64,000 nucleotides of DNA from Amblyomma americanum (lineage: Eukaryota > Arthropoda > Arachnida > Ixodida > Ixodidae). Both the position numbers and the translations under genes were made by a program. Below are positions 22,181 to 32,800 of this stretch, in pieces. Position 1 is the first letter of the stretch. The number at the start of each line of letters is the position of its first letter. The notes beneath the pieces were generated by a model that saw nothing but the letters and a program-made list of their open reading frames with translations, had not been told where the DNA came from and ran no database searches. The DNA is taken from NCBI RefSeq assembly GCF_052857255.1, contig NC_135505.1, positions 31,193,616-31,257,615 of the forward strand. Reading direction: 5' to 3'.

Positions 22181-23007
22181 AACACTGAGGATAAATTAAG
22201 TTTGACCTGCTTTTCGACAGACTATGATATTCTAATGTCAAGGGAACTGCTGTCACCGAAAACAGCGCTTTAATAAGACGGACAACACCAAAAGGTGAAC
22301 TGCAGGTGTTGTCATCACCAGCTGATTTTGCAAGTAAACTGCGTGCGTAGGCACCAAATTTCGGGCATGGATTGCAAAGGGTATGCTACCCTGCCATTCA
22401 CTTCAAAACGGTGGTAACCCGACCATCTCAGTTCGGATATCATGAGCTTGACTCATGGGGCAAGGAAACTTTTAAATTCAAATTTCTCAGCCATAATTAG
22501 CAAGCATTGCCGGACAAAGTTAAGCATATAAAAAAAAAGCCAGAAAATAACAGGAGGTTCTAAAACATTTGCATGAATGAACAAGACAAAAATAACCCAA
22601 TTTGTGGCAAATTTCGAACCAGAAACAGCATTACCTAGAATATTTACCAGAACCATTCACACTACCTTGTTCTTCACAACTTCTATCTGTTCCCCTGTAA
22701 GAAGAAAGTCCGCAGGGTAAACTGTTCTGTGGTCGTAGAAGATGGGCGCAGCCTTTGAAAGACCCCACTTCTCGCAAGAATTTCTGGACTGCTTCAAAAA
22801 AGTGAAAAACACCTTTCAGACGAGACTATTGGTTCAAATGGCCATTACCTTGAAGGAGAATAAATATGGGGCACCGAAAAATAATTACACACTTTTTTAT
22901 ACAAAATCTGCGCTCATAAAACAAGATGTTTGGCTAATTTCAGCCATACATTTGTTCACAGTATGAATGACGATTTTGAGACCGGAGAGAGGATGCACAA
23001 CAAAAGA

Positions 23008-23247
23008 GGCACTAAAAAAACGGATATCTCCACATGATGTGGCCCACAAAATCGTAATTCGCGCATACATTGAATTAAGATTCCACAAACGGCACTCTTT
23101 TACGCCATGTATTCATGCAGTCTCTTAGGCACTAAAAAAACGGATTCATCAACATGTTGTGGCCCTCACAGTCATAATTTACACATGCCTTGAATTAAGC
23201 TTGTCCAAACGGCACTCTTTTACGACATGTATTCATGCAGTGTCAGT
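23008..23247 (+). repeat. Tandem repeat, two 120-bp units
   Basis: GGCACTAAAAAAACGGAT starts at 23008 and again at 23128. Both units go on with CATGTTGTGG-like, TTGAATTAAG, AAACGGCACTCTTTTACG and TGTATTCATGCAG blocks. They differ by scattered substitutions, so the duplication is not recent. A third, more diverged copy of the middle part occurs near 23590-23690. Confidence 0.85.
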
Positions 23248-23759
23248 GGTGCGAAATGCTGTTCATTCAGGTGTGAGTGCCTCAACTATAGCAAGTGCTA
23301 TACAATGTTGAGCAAGTGGGAAAAATAAATGTGTGGGTAAACTTTTACACTTCAAATATAGAAGGAATGTGGTTTTATTTTCCTGCATTTCAGAAATTTT
23401 CCGTAATGAAAAGAAAAGGCAACTGCGATTTCCCAGTGATATCACAGTTGTCCCAGAAAAGTTACTCACCTGCATTAAACTTATCTCACACTACCCATGC
23501 GGCAGACATCGTTGCTTTACCGCTTCACCGGCGTTCAAATAAACTGCCTGCGTTATCGACGAAAATAATGAAAGTGAACCAATAGCCCACCTTGAATTAA
23601 GCTTGTCCGAACGGTAAACTCGTAGTCACCGCGAGTGGTAGACATCGTTGTCCAAACGGCACTCTGATAGTCACCGCAAGCGGCAGACGTTGCTGTCACC
23701 GAAAAGCACGAAAACCCAAAGGCGGCAGGGCGCCGCCATTTTCAATTACCGGCGTCGCG

Positions 23760-23990
23760 TCTATTTTACACACTTGCCATGGCAACAGCTGCTCCGCGTG
23801 CGGGTTGGCCTAGGCAACCATGGCAGCAGCTGCTCCGCGCGTGCCTTCGCGTTGGCAACATTGAGCTTGTCTGCAGCGGCTAAGAAACGGAAACACGCCG
23901 CCGGGAACAATGTTTCCGGCGACGAATACGCGCAGCCGCTTCTTGGTGGGTCGAATTGTCCTTCACCATCTTTTTCAGGATGAGTCTCGT
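23760..23990 (+). pseudogene. LINE ORF1-like fragment, opposite strand
   Basis: GGCAACATTGAGCTTGTC, GCAGCGGCTAAGAAACGG and AAACACGC on the plus strand match the minus strand of LINE alpha ORF1 at about 21260-21330 (roughly 50 bp, mostly identical). In frame both give a LSAAAxKRKHA block. The upstream part has a direct repeat (CCATGGCAACAGCTGCTCCG and CCATGGCAGCAGCTGCTCCG). The first repeat overlaps TTGCCATGGCAAC, a near-perfect RFX X-box palindrome. Confidence 0.5.
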
Positions 23991-24082
23991 TTTTCATCTT
24001 AGGGCAGCCCTTAGCACCCGAGCAATTGGCGCATTTTATAGTCTCCGTCGTGCAAGTGTCATGCTGGTGCATCCCGCCGCAT

Positions 24083-24290
24083 TCAAATTCAAATTCAAAT
24101 TTATTTTGCCACCATGGTACAGATGATGGCGGGGACCCGTAGTAAAAGCTGCCGTTTGACAGCTTGACAAGGCCACGGGCCCCCACTTTGACAGCAATAC
24201 AGTAAAGAAATAAAGAAAATACAATACAATACAATAAAGAAAATAAAAAAAATACATATAGCAGAGCTGTTATCCGGTTACAGTAGTCAG
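24083..24290 (-). mobile_element. 3' end of a CR1/L2-type LINE
   Basis: On the minus strand the segment ends GGCAAAATAAATTTGAATTTG, that is, an AATAAA signal followed by (TTTGAA)n at about 24083-24104. Short-repeat tails of this kind are typical of CR1/L2 LINEs. No protein-coding part is attached. Its upstream edge near 24260-24290 abuts LINE alpha ORF1. Confidence 0.5.
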
Positions 24291-24294
24291 CATA

Positions 24295-25225
24295 AAATCA
24301 ACAGCATTGTCCTGGCTGGAAAGAAAACTTGACGGCAGGATACCTCATTTTTGCAAACAGCCCTCACGTGACCTATCTGTTGCACTTGTGGCACTGAACA
24401 GGCCTTGGAACATATAGGCGGACAGGATGCCTCACATAGCCCACCTTGCCGTGGGATGGGAGAACGTCATGAAGTTTCTAAACTAACTTGACACGCTTGG
24501 AGCGGCCGAAACAATGAATGTCAACTATCCGGACCTGACCGTAGATTTAATCAGCGTCCGAAGGTCTTTGTAATCTATCTCCGGGTCAACATCAGTGATA
24601 ACTCCAGTGGTAGTCCGCTTCCCGTGAGCAACGTAGGAGCGGACCGCCATGCCACCGTGGACGCTAGTTTCTTTCAGCTTGTCTACTGATGCCTGAGATT
24701 TAACATCTACTGTCAGTACATTCTTCCATGCATTAATTCTGATTTCACAGACTTGTTCCGGAACCACCCGGTAGAAAAATTGGGTTAGCCGTTGTCTGCT
24801 AATGGTGTTCAGATTAGCCGTCTGCGTTGTAGGAACGAAGGCCACTGAGAAAACTCCTGGCTTGTTAACAGTCCTCGTAGGCAACTCACTCTCTGTTGAT
24901 GTCCGGCGCAACTTCCTTTTCAGGCGACGCGACTCAACAAGCGCGAAGCTGCTGCTGTCAGATTCTATCTCTGTCACCGTGGATTCATCAGACGAATCTG
25001 GAAGCACCACATGAGCGACGTTCGCGGCACTGGAGTCGCCAGCTGGTAGAGCCGCAGCATTTTCGATGGCGACAGTGGGAGGACGCAGGGGATGTGCGCC
25101 CGCCATCCCGAAGGATGACGAGGACACGGTTCGCGCAAAAAAGCAACAAACTGCTGTAAAGTGAAAGAGCTGCAAACAAGGGACGTTCGTCTTCTTCCCA
25201 GTGTTAATGAGTTTCGTGGCGCCTA
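24295..25225 (-). pseudogene. LINE alpha ORF1 N-terminal part
   Basis: The minus frame 24525-25238 encodes, from about 25105, an ORF1 protein starting MAGAHPLRPPTVAIEN. It has a Ser/Asp-rich region, a basic stretch (RRLKRKLRR) and an RRM-like block (EIRINAWKNVLTVDVKSQ, MAVRSYVAHGKRTTTGVI). Further down, in other frames, a zinc-knuckle remnant reads VQCHKCNR then a stop near 24375. This layout is known for ORF1 of I-type LINEs, which binds the RNA. The 5' edge near 25220 touches the Gypsy protease remnant, so this may be the 5' end of LINE alpha. Confidence 0.7.
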
Positions 25226-27260
25226 TATATACGGTCACGATAACGCTTGTATGTGGTTAGAGGCTCATTTCTTCCTCCAGGACCCTCAGGGCAACGTGAT
25301 TTTCCAAATTTCTCATCGAAGGAATGGCCTCGTCCGCGGAAAGCAAGATCAACTTGGATCGCAGGATGATGATCGCGTGATGCTCTCTGTGAAAATCCAT
25401 GCCCAAAATTACTTCACGGGAATATTGCCGTAGCACAACGCAGGTCGAAGGATAGGTGTGTCCTTTGACAGTCACTCGCGCTGTGCATCATTCTGATGGA
25501 GTAATGAGGTGACCCCGTGCGGTGCGAATTTGTGAGCCGTCCCAAGCGGTCGTGTTTTTCTTCAGCTGCGCCGCGAATGTTTCATTCACCACCAAGTAAT
25601 CGGCTCCTGCGTCGACTAGAGCGGTAACATTCCGGCCGTCGATAACTACTCTTAAGTCGGACGTCCTGACTCTTGCGTTGCACGTCGTCTTGGGCGTCGG
25701 GTCACGGCTTCGTCGGGTATGGGAATCGTGTGCAGAAAATGTCGGTGAAGCTTTTCACGCTAGCGGTGTCGTTTTGAAGGCGGTTTGCGTCGTGGTCGAG
25801 GTTTGCGTTGTTTGCGGCGTCGGCGTGTCGGGGGCGGCATCTTCGTGCGGCATGATCGTTGGAGAATCTTCGGTGTTCCGCTCGGGAGCAAGCTCACCTC
25901 CAGAGGTTAATGTCTTTAGTTTCCCCTGCGTGGGATGGAAGACCTTCCTCGTACCGTGGCTGTGTAGCTGCGGCGTGTTGACGCAAAGTGCGAGGTTGAC
26001 GACGATGGTGAGCGCGAAAGGCGCTTCGGCGAGTACTCCTCTCAACGTAGGTACTCGTCGATTTCTTGCGGACGTTGACCGAAGCTTGGTCGTGGTACGC
26101 GAATGTCAAATCCACGCAAACCGATAAGTCGGTACGAGCAGTAAAGAAGAACATGGCCGGCCTCACCGCAATGGAAGCAAAACGGTCGGTTGTCGGAAGT
26201 CCTCAAGGTGTCGCCGCATTTCCTGGGGCTTGATCGTCATTCGCAGGCTGGGCGGGGGGGGAGGGGGGAGGAGGCGGCAGAGAGGCGGCGTTCAAAAACA
26301 AGTGGCTCATCATGAAGACAACCTAGGGTTTGTCGTTGGGGCTGATGATTGCGCACTGGAGCGGCGTAGGTCATAGCATGGGGTTCTGTGGCTCTCGGGA
26401 TGCCACGTGCCTGTTGCACTCTTCCCGCACTACATTCATGAGATTGACTGCTTGGGGCTGTGCGGAGGACGGCATTGATCGGCGTATCTTCCCGCGAATG
26501 AATAGCGGATTACTTCCCGCAACTTGTCGCTGATGGTGGTCGTCGTGTCCGGAGGAATTACACAGATAGAGGAGGGGCGGTTGTACCCCCGAGCCCGGAC
26601 GTCGAGGGTCTTCTCGATCGGGCAGGCTTCTTGCATGGATTATTCCAATGTTTTGGCGGCTGGCAGACGAGCCTGCCAAAGAGGTATTCTTTTACACTGC
26701 GCATTAAAAACTGAACTTTCTTTTCCTCGGTCATCTCGGGGTCGGCGTAGCGAAAGAGGCGCTTCATTTCTTCGACGTAACCGCGGAGGGGATCATATGG
26801 AAGCGGGATCCTGGACTTGAGGAGTCGTTCGGCTCTTTCTTTCCTCACGGCACTGGTGAATACCTTCAAAATTTCCTTCCTGAATAGCTCCCATCTCATT
26901 AGGGAGAACTCGTGGTTTTCGTACCACGTACGTGCTGCGCACTCCAGTGCGAAAAATACGTGTTCAATTTTTGCCGTATCACCTTACTTGTTGAATGATA
27001 TCACGCGTTCAAATTAGTCCAACTGTTCTTCGGGCTCTTCGCCTAGGGATGTAGTGAAATTTGGCGGCACCCGCGGGTGTTGCAGTGTGATAGGTGTCTA
27101 CATCTTCGGCTAGGTTGTGGTGCTCGTAGCTGCGTCATTTGTTTGTCGGGTGCGGTCCGGCAGGGTCCCGAACTCAGGTTTCTCTCCCTGAAGACGTCTA
27201 CTGGCTCGGTTAACTGCTGGCTAGACCGTGATGGGGGCGAAGGTGCGGGCTGCTCTACAT
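25226..27260 (-). pseudogene. Gypsy gag and protease (probably the 5' part of Gypsy A)
   Basis: The minus frame 25257-25475 has SREVILGMDFHREHHAIIIL, the second conserved block of Gypsy proteases. The region up to 25.7 kb keeps the active-site neighbourhood (VTALVDAGADYLV-like, read as GVTxLVDAGADYL, so Asp-Ala-Gly rather than Asp-Thr-Gly). Gag follows at 26558-26899 (MRWELFRKEILKVF, RIPLPYDPLRGYVEEMKRLF, YADPEMTEEKKVQFLMR). It contains many stops and simple C-rich runs. Gypsy A at 3.9-8.5 kb lacks exactly these parts and breaks in the protease-RT linker, where this copy also breaks (at about 25226). The two are best read as one element. Confidence 0.75.
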
Positions 27261-27289
27261 GAGCGGAAAGAGTCCCACTTTGTGAATGT

Positions 27290-27470
27290 GGAGCCTCTGG
27301 GAAGCCTGCACTGTAGTTGAATGTTTAAGATAATCTGGATAATGCAGTGATCGCTACCCAGGTCCTCTTGTTGCACCATGTGGCGTGAGGAAGGCGATGT
27401 GCGAACGTGAGGTCTGGTGTAGTGTTTTTACAGGCACTGGTTCCCGTGCGTGTAGGAAAGTAGGGTCGGC
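27290..27470 (-). pseudogene. LINE endonuclease fragment
   Basis: Across two frames the minus strand gives NTTPDLTFAHRLPHATWCN and then EDLGSDHCIIQIIL. This is the C-terminal end of an I-type LINE endonuclease, with the SDH catalytic His. It lies between the Gypsy gag and a Gypsy integrase scrap on the other strand. Confidence 0.6.
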
Positions 27471-27559
27471 GCTTGCCACGACGAACCATATGCCGGCCAC
27501 CTGGGAGTCATTCGTGCATTATGAAGGATCCGCCAGAGGGGCTATTAACCGAAGGTACT

Positions 27560-28090
27560 CCCAACAGTGCGGTTCTACGTTAAAATCTGCGGCGACTGCC
27601 AGGGCCGTAAGTCTCAACACTTGAAATCCACCGGGTTTCTTCACCCCATAGTTTTTTCGAAGATGCGTTTTCAAAAATTTAGAATGGACCTCCTTGGCCC
27701 TTTCCCGAAGTCATCGACTGGAAAACGCTGTATTGCTGTCCTGACAGATTATTGGACGCTGTACGTTGTTGAGGCACAGTTGTTGAGTAGCCGCGTTTTT
27801 TGCACACACCATTGTCATGCGCCGTGGTGCCCCTGCAGGTATCATTACCGACCTAATGGCTGCATTGACGGTCCACTTCACTCAAGCTGTGCAGAATATG
27901 AGACACACCACAAAAAGGCGCACGACGGCGTATCACACACAGACAAATGACTTCGTGGAACGACTTAGTAGAAATCTGGCAGACATGCTATCCATGTACG
28001 TTGATGTGGAGCATAAAACTTGGGATCAGTTTCTCCCATATGCCTCATTTGTAGCATGTGCAGCATATGAGCGGATTATCAGGACATGGG
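27560..28090 (+). pseudogene. Gypsy integrase fragment, plus strand
   Basis: The plus frame 27567-27950 has an HHCC remnant (YVKICGDCQGRKSQ) and FRMDLLGPFPKSSTGKR with the first catalytic Asp. The frame 27817-28110 has MRRGAPAGIITD (second Asp, but the following RG is lost) and TNDFVERLSRNLADMLSMYV with the Glu. Two frames are needed and no RT is attached. It is in the opposite orientation to Gypsy A and B. Confidence 0.85.
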
Positions 28091-28660
28091 CTGCGGATTA
28101 TGAACGATAAACTGTAAAGCTCGCACTCTATGGACTAAAGAACTCGGCGGCTCTAAAGTTAGTAGAGACGCAAAAATTTGTTCGCCTTTCGAGTAGCAAG
28201 CTTGTGTACAAGGTCGTATTTTAGTGGATATAAATAAATAATACAAACAGATAGTAAAGCAAGTAATCTTTTTTACGACAGTGCATATTCACGGACCGCT
28301 TGTGCCGTCAGCAACGTTTTTTAATTGTACCGATATATAGAATGTAGTCATCGGTGTGTTTATGGCTGGCATACACTAGCAAGTATGTGTTTTCATTTAG
28401 CGAATGCGTTTCCGTTAGTAATGCGCATGAAGTTTCTAACTAACTGACAAGAAGCTTGTTATTTATTTCAGCCAATGACAGATTACCTTTCCTGCGTATG
28501 ACACTTGAATACAAAAAAATGGTTGTAGCATCTTCACACTAACTGCACCGGAAAAAAGCACCAGGAAAGGTGAGCTGTGTGTTTTATACGCCATGCAGGC
28601 ATGCGCCAAAGGCACCAGCGTTATTCTGCATTTTTCTTTATTCGATGTTCCAGTGGTGTC
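28091..28660. other. No gene recognised
   Basis: AT-rich DNA between a Gypsy fragment and the 3' end of a LINE. No frame or repeat was recognised. Confidence 0.4.
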
Positions 28661-28664
28661 CTAC

Positions 28665-30387
28665 CAATTATTATTGTTGTTGTTGTTGTTAGCCTATCAA
28701 AAGATGGCACATACCCACACTGGGGGATCGGCCAAGAATCGGGTGGCTATTCACCTGAACGCAGTTAACAAAAAGGAAAAGCACGTGGGAGCGCAACACC
28801 GGTGAATTTTTCGTCATGAACAGAAAAGGGATGAGTGTTTTGATTTTAAAATTTTAAGAATAATATTAAAGAGAGAGATTAAATAATAATGATTTAGTCA
28901 AAATGTAATAATTGATAGAAAAGAAAAGGTTGGAACAGTTAGCAAGGCAGTCGGCGAGATTCTATCAGGAAATTTAGAACAGCGGTACAAACAGATCTGT
29001 GGCTGAACCCAAATGTGGTGGCGCCAAATGATAGCAAGAGCGGGCTGCTCAAACTAAGGCCAAGATGCTGCAAGGGCTCCTCCAGCAACCGTTTTCTCAG
29101 AGAGTTGAATCGGCGACAATACAGCCAAAAATGTTCAATAGATTCAGGCTCACGGCAAAATGCACAAAGGGGAGAGAGCGCCAAACCCGACCTGTGTAAA
29201 TAGAAATTTAGAGGGGGGATGCGGCAGCGCAGCCTCGTCAGTGATACTTCAAGCTGCCGAGAGCAACAAATTTTCCTGTTCTAATAATATTTAAGGTGCT
29301 CATAATCCGCCGATGTTAAAAGTGATGTGTCTTGCGTGCTTAAAAACGCGCGTCGCCGAAATCTAGATGCTGTAATATAGGCTGTAGATGGGATGATTGG
29401 CAACACGGGGCCGCTGAGGGATGCCTTTGCGAGATTATCAGCAATCTCATTTACTGTCACACTGCTGTGACCGGGAACCCATACTAAATGAACAAGGCTC
29501 AAATGCGGAGGAAGTAGGGATAAGAAAGTTGATAAAATGGGACCGTCAACATGTGCAGCGAGGGACGAACACAAAGATAAAGAATCAGTAATTACTGCAA
29601 CTGCTGTAATAGAGGGGTCTAGCTTGCGTAGAGCAAGTACAACTGCTAGAAACTCTGCTTGAAAAATAGGGGTGAAATCTGGAAGGCGCAGAGAAAAGGA
29701 CCAGTCTAAATGCGAGCAAAATATTCCTACACCTGCTTTTTCATTGCATTGCGATGCATCAGTGGCTATTGCTATATCTGTAGGTAGGGTCCTCAGATGA
29801 TCTTCTAGAAGACCATTTAGAATACTCGGTGGCAAAAGTTTTGCATTTTTTGGGAATATGTCGTCGAAAACAATGTGGATAGAGGGCCCATTGCGAAGCG
29901 CAGGAAGGATATCATAAATGTTTACATCTAAAGGCTGAGTAATCTTTGCACAAACACTACCTGAGGGGAATTGAAACGAGACCAGAGGACACCAAAAAAG
30001 GAGGTCGGCTGAGAACAGAAAATGCTTTGGGAACGGTGGAAATGGGATTCATGGATCCTGAGGTAAGTTTGCACAGTTAAAAATTGAAGTCGTGATAAGA
30101 GAGACGGAATGCGGGCTTCAAGGTACAGCACATTGATAGCCACAAATTTTGGAAGGCCGAGGCACATGCGAAGTGCTTCCCTCTCTAAAAGGACGAGAGG
30201 GCGAAGTTTATATGTAGCCGAGCCTGAAAACAACACTGATCCAAATTCTAAAATTTGCCAGACATACATTATGTAGATCATTAATAGCGCATCTCTGCGC
30301 ATGCCGTACCGGTGATGACATAATCTCCGTAACATACCCACGGCACGAGCCCCTTTCGCCGCGACTCGAACAATTTTTTCCATTCGT
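28665..30387 (-). mobile_element. RNase H LINE, 3' part (RT end and RNase H)
   Basis: The minus frame 29281-29835 has IAIATDASQCNEKAG (first Asp of RNase H), TPIFQAEFLAVVLALRKL (Glu), VITDSLSLCSSLA (Asp) and LVWVPGHSSVTVNEIAD. The Cys-rich tail follows at 28939-29184 (CAFCREPESIEHFWLYC). The RT end is at 29928-30395 ([29 protein letters not shown]). The 3' UTR carries the shared ATGGCACATACCCACACTGG block and ends in (AAC)n at 28665-28690. The RT is interrupted at 30388 by a CR1/L2-type LINE and resumes at 31656. Confidence 0.88.
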
Positions 30388-31655
30388 CTCAACACGGTTT
30401 TCGGAAAGGTTTTTCTTGTGAAACGCAGCTAGCCCTATTCATTCATGATTTACATGCTAATCTCAATTCTAACCTACAGACCGACGCCATTTTCCTGGAT
30501 TTTGCAAAAGCATTTGACAAGGTACCTCATAAACGCTTAATCCTAAAACTTTCCCGTTTGAACTTGCCCCCCGACATAGTAAAATGGATAGAAGAATTCC
30601 TGACTAATCGCTCACAGTTTGTCGTTGTTAACAATCAAAATTCCAATCCGCTACCAGTAACATCAGGCGTCCCTCAAGGTTCTGTACTAGGCCCGCTTCT
30701 ATTCCTAATTTATATTAATGACTTACCGACCAATGTGTGCTCTAATATTCGCATGTTTGCGGACGACTGCGTCGTTTATCGCACAGTTACTAACGCCTCC
30801 GACCCAACATACCTTCAAGATGACCTAAACCGCATACAGGAATGGTGCGACCGTTGGCTAATGGAACTGAACCCTCATAAATGTAAACGTTTGTCCTTCC
30901 ACCGCCGCCGTAACCCGCTTGATTTCCCATATGTAGTCGCTAACGTTCACCTGCAGTCCGTTTCATCATACAAATACCTAGGCGTCACACTGTGTAACAA
31001 CTTATCATGGGCTACACACGTTACTAATGTCATTTCCTCGGCTAATAAAACTCTCGGATTCTTACGACGTCATCTTCGCCACGCCCCACAACAGGTAAAA
31101 TTACTAGCATATAAAACTCTTGTCAGGTCAAAGTTAGATTACGCATCGCCAGTTTGGAACCCTCATCAAGTTTACCTTATCAATGCGCTCGAGTCACTTC
31201 AAAACAGAGCAGCCAGATTCATTCATTCCTCCTATTCGTACGATATCAGTGTAACATCTTTAAAAGCGGAATCCAGTTTAGCGCCCCTTTCACTTCGTCG
31301 TCGTATTTCTAGCCTCTGCCTATACCATAAATTTTTCCATAGTTCGCTGCGCTGCGCTCCCTACATTGCCCCGCCAGCCGGCATATCCCACCACATTCGT
31401 CATCCTTTCCAAGTGTTTCGCCCCCGTGCCCGTACTGTTACCTGTGCCGCTTCTTTTTTTCACCGTGTTTCTGTAGACTGGAACGACCTCTCCAATGACA
31501 TCGCTACCATCTCATGCCCATCCACATTCGCCGAAGCTGTTACCAACCATTTTTCAACATAACACTTGTTCATTTGACTGTATGTACCCACTCCTTATGT
31601 AATACCCCCAGTGGGTCTTTAAGGTATTAAAATGAAATGAAATGAAATGAAATGT
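30388..31655 (+). mobile_element. CR1/L2-type LINE inserted antisense in an RNase H LINE
   Basis: From 30390 to 31562 the plus strand has one uninterrupted frame. It starts inside the RT with [17 protein letters not shown] and [15 protein letters not shown] (catalytic Asp), then [32 protein letters not shown] (FADD box) and [18 protein letters not shown]. The typical LINE C-terminus ends [13 protein letters not shown]. The tail at 31630-31653 is (TGAAA)n. The clean frame and clean tail suggest a recent insertion. It is strongly 5'-truncated: no endonuclease or ORF1. It splits the host LINE RT between KLTWRPH and MEKIVRV. No duplication could be fixed by eye. Confidence 0.92.
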
Positions 31656-31885
31656 GAGGTCGCCAGGTGAGTTTGTTGTCATAAATGACCCCTAGGTATT
31701 TTAGGGATTGAACCTGCGGTATTATTTTTAACTGGCAAGTGAGAGAGACCACTACAGGAGTGAATAGAGGGAAAACAAGAGTGGCGCACTTGCCAACATT
31801 TAACTTCAGGTGTAATGCGCTCAACCAGTGCTCAAGTGTATTCAAAAGGCGCTTCATCAGCAAGAAGCACATAGCCATTTCTTAT
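31656..31885 (-). pseudogene. RNase H LINE RT fragment, upstream of the CR1 insertion
   Basis: The minus frame has RLLNTLEHWLSALHLKLNVG, KCATLVFPLF and SLKYLGVIYDNKLTWRPH, the RT segment that directly precedes the part at 28.7-30.39 kb. It ends near 31885 at an RTE 3' end on the same strand. Confidence 0.85.
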
Positions 31886-31899
31886 TGTCGCTCGTTAAC

Positions 31900-32800
31900 A
31901 TAATCAGCCTGATTACGCCCACTGTGTGGAAAAGGCAACTTCCATTCCTCTCAAATTAATCCTGTTCTTTGCCAGTTGGTGCCACCGTATCCCCGCAAAC
32001 TTCTTGATCTCATCCGGCCACCTAACTTCCTGCCACCCCCTGTTACGCTTGACTTCTCTTGAAATCCACTTCGTTACCCTTAAGGACAAGCGGTTATCTC
32101 GCCTTTGCATTACACGCTCTGCCCAAGCTCTGCCCAAGATTTCGACTACGATGTCATTAACCCGCGTTGGTTTCCTCACCCACTCGGCCCGCTTCCGGTC
32201 TCTTAATGTTACTCCTAACACGTTTCTTTGTGTAGCTCGCTGCGTTGCACTTAAATTAGCTGAACCCTTTTTGTTAGCCCCCGCATTTCTGCCTCATACC
32301 TGAGTACATATAAAATAAACCTGTTCTGTACTTTTCTGCTGAGATATATTGGTAAACTGCCATTCATGATATTAGAGAACCTGCCATATTCGCTGCATCC
32401 CATTCTTATTCTTAAAGTTATTTCACTCCCATGATACTGTTAGCGACCACTACCTGCCCGAAGTAGAGGTATTTACTTACCACTTCCAGGACCTCACTAC
32501 AAATTGTGAACTGCCCTTCCCTTGGGACATTGTTGAACGTTACTTTGGTTTTCTGCATGTTAATTTTAACACGTACCGTTCTTCTCTGCCTGCCTAAATC
32601 ATTGATCATGCTTTGCAGCTCATCTCCTGAGTACTTAGCAAGGCCATCACTGTAGCGAATCGCAGACTACTTAGGTATACTCAATTAACTCTTACCGCCA
32701 ACTGTTCCTAATCCGGGACTCGGAACACCTTCTGTAAATAGGCGGCTAACAGCATTCGCGATATCATGTTTCACTGCCCGACACATATCCTTGTTGAAAT
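31900..32800 (-). pseudogene. RTE LINE fragment
   Basis: The minus frame 31913-32221 has GVTLRDRKRAEWVRKPTRVN and a WPDEIKKFAG block. 32418-32609 has VKINMQKTKVTFNNVPREGQ and SKYLYFGQVVV. These match the C-terminal 200 residues of the RTE at 11437-14067, with frameshifts and a gap. It is 5'-truncated in the RT and its 3' end (CAGGCTGATTATG, minus) lacks the long (TGA)n tail. Confidence 0.88.

Larger units (their letters stand above)
21441..24080. other. Inserted segment inside LINE alpha, mostly unassigned
   Basis: This AT-rich stretch separates the two halves of LINE alpha ORF1. It holds a SINE fragment (22030-22180), a 120-bp tandem duplication (23008-23247), a related decayed copy near 23590-23690, and a short GC-rich piece of ORF1-like sequence on the plus strand (23760-23990). 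No protein in the remaining frames was recognised. Confidence 0.4.

Noticed and set aside
25678..26127. Plus frame of 149 codons, Val/Cys-rich
   Set aside because: It lies opposite the Gypsy gag on the minus strand and its low-complexity composition matches an antisense frame.
28577..28805. Leu/Val-rich plus frames as a membrane protein
   Set aside because: The hydrophobic run comes from the (TTG)n tail of the minus-strand LINE.
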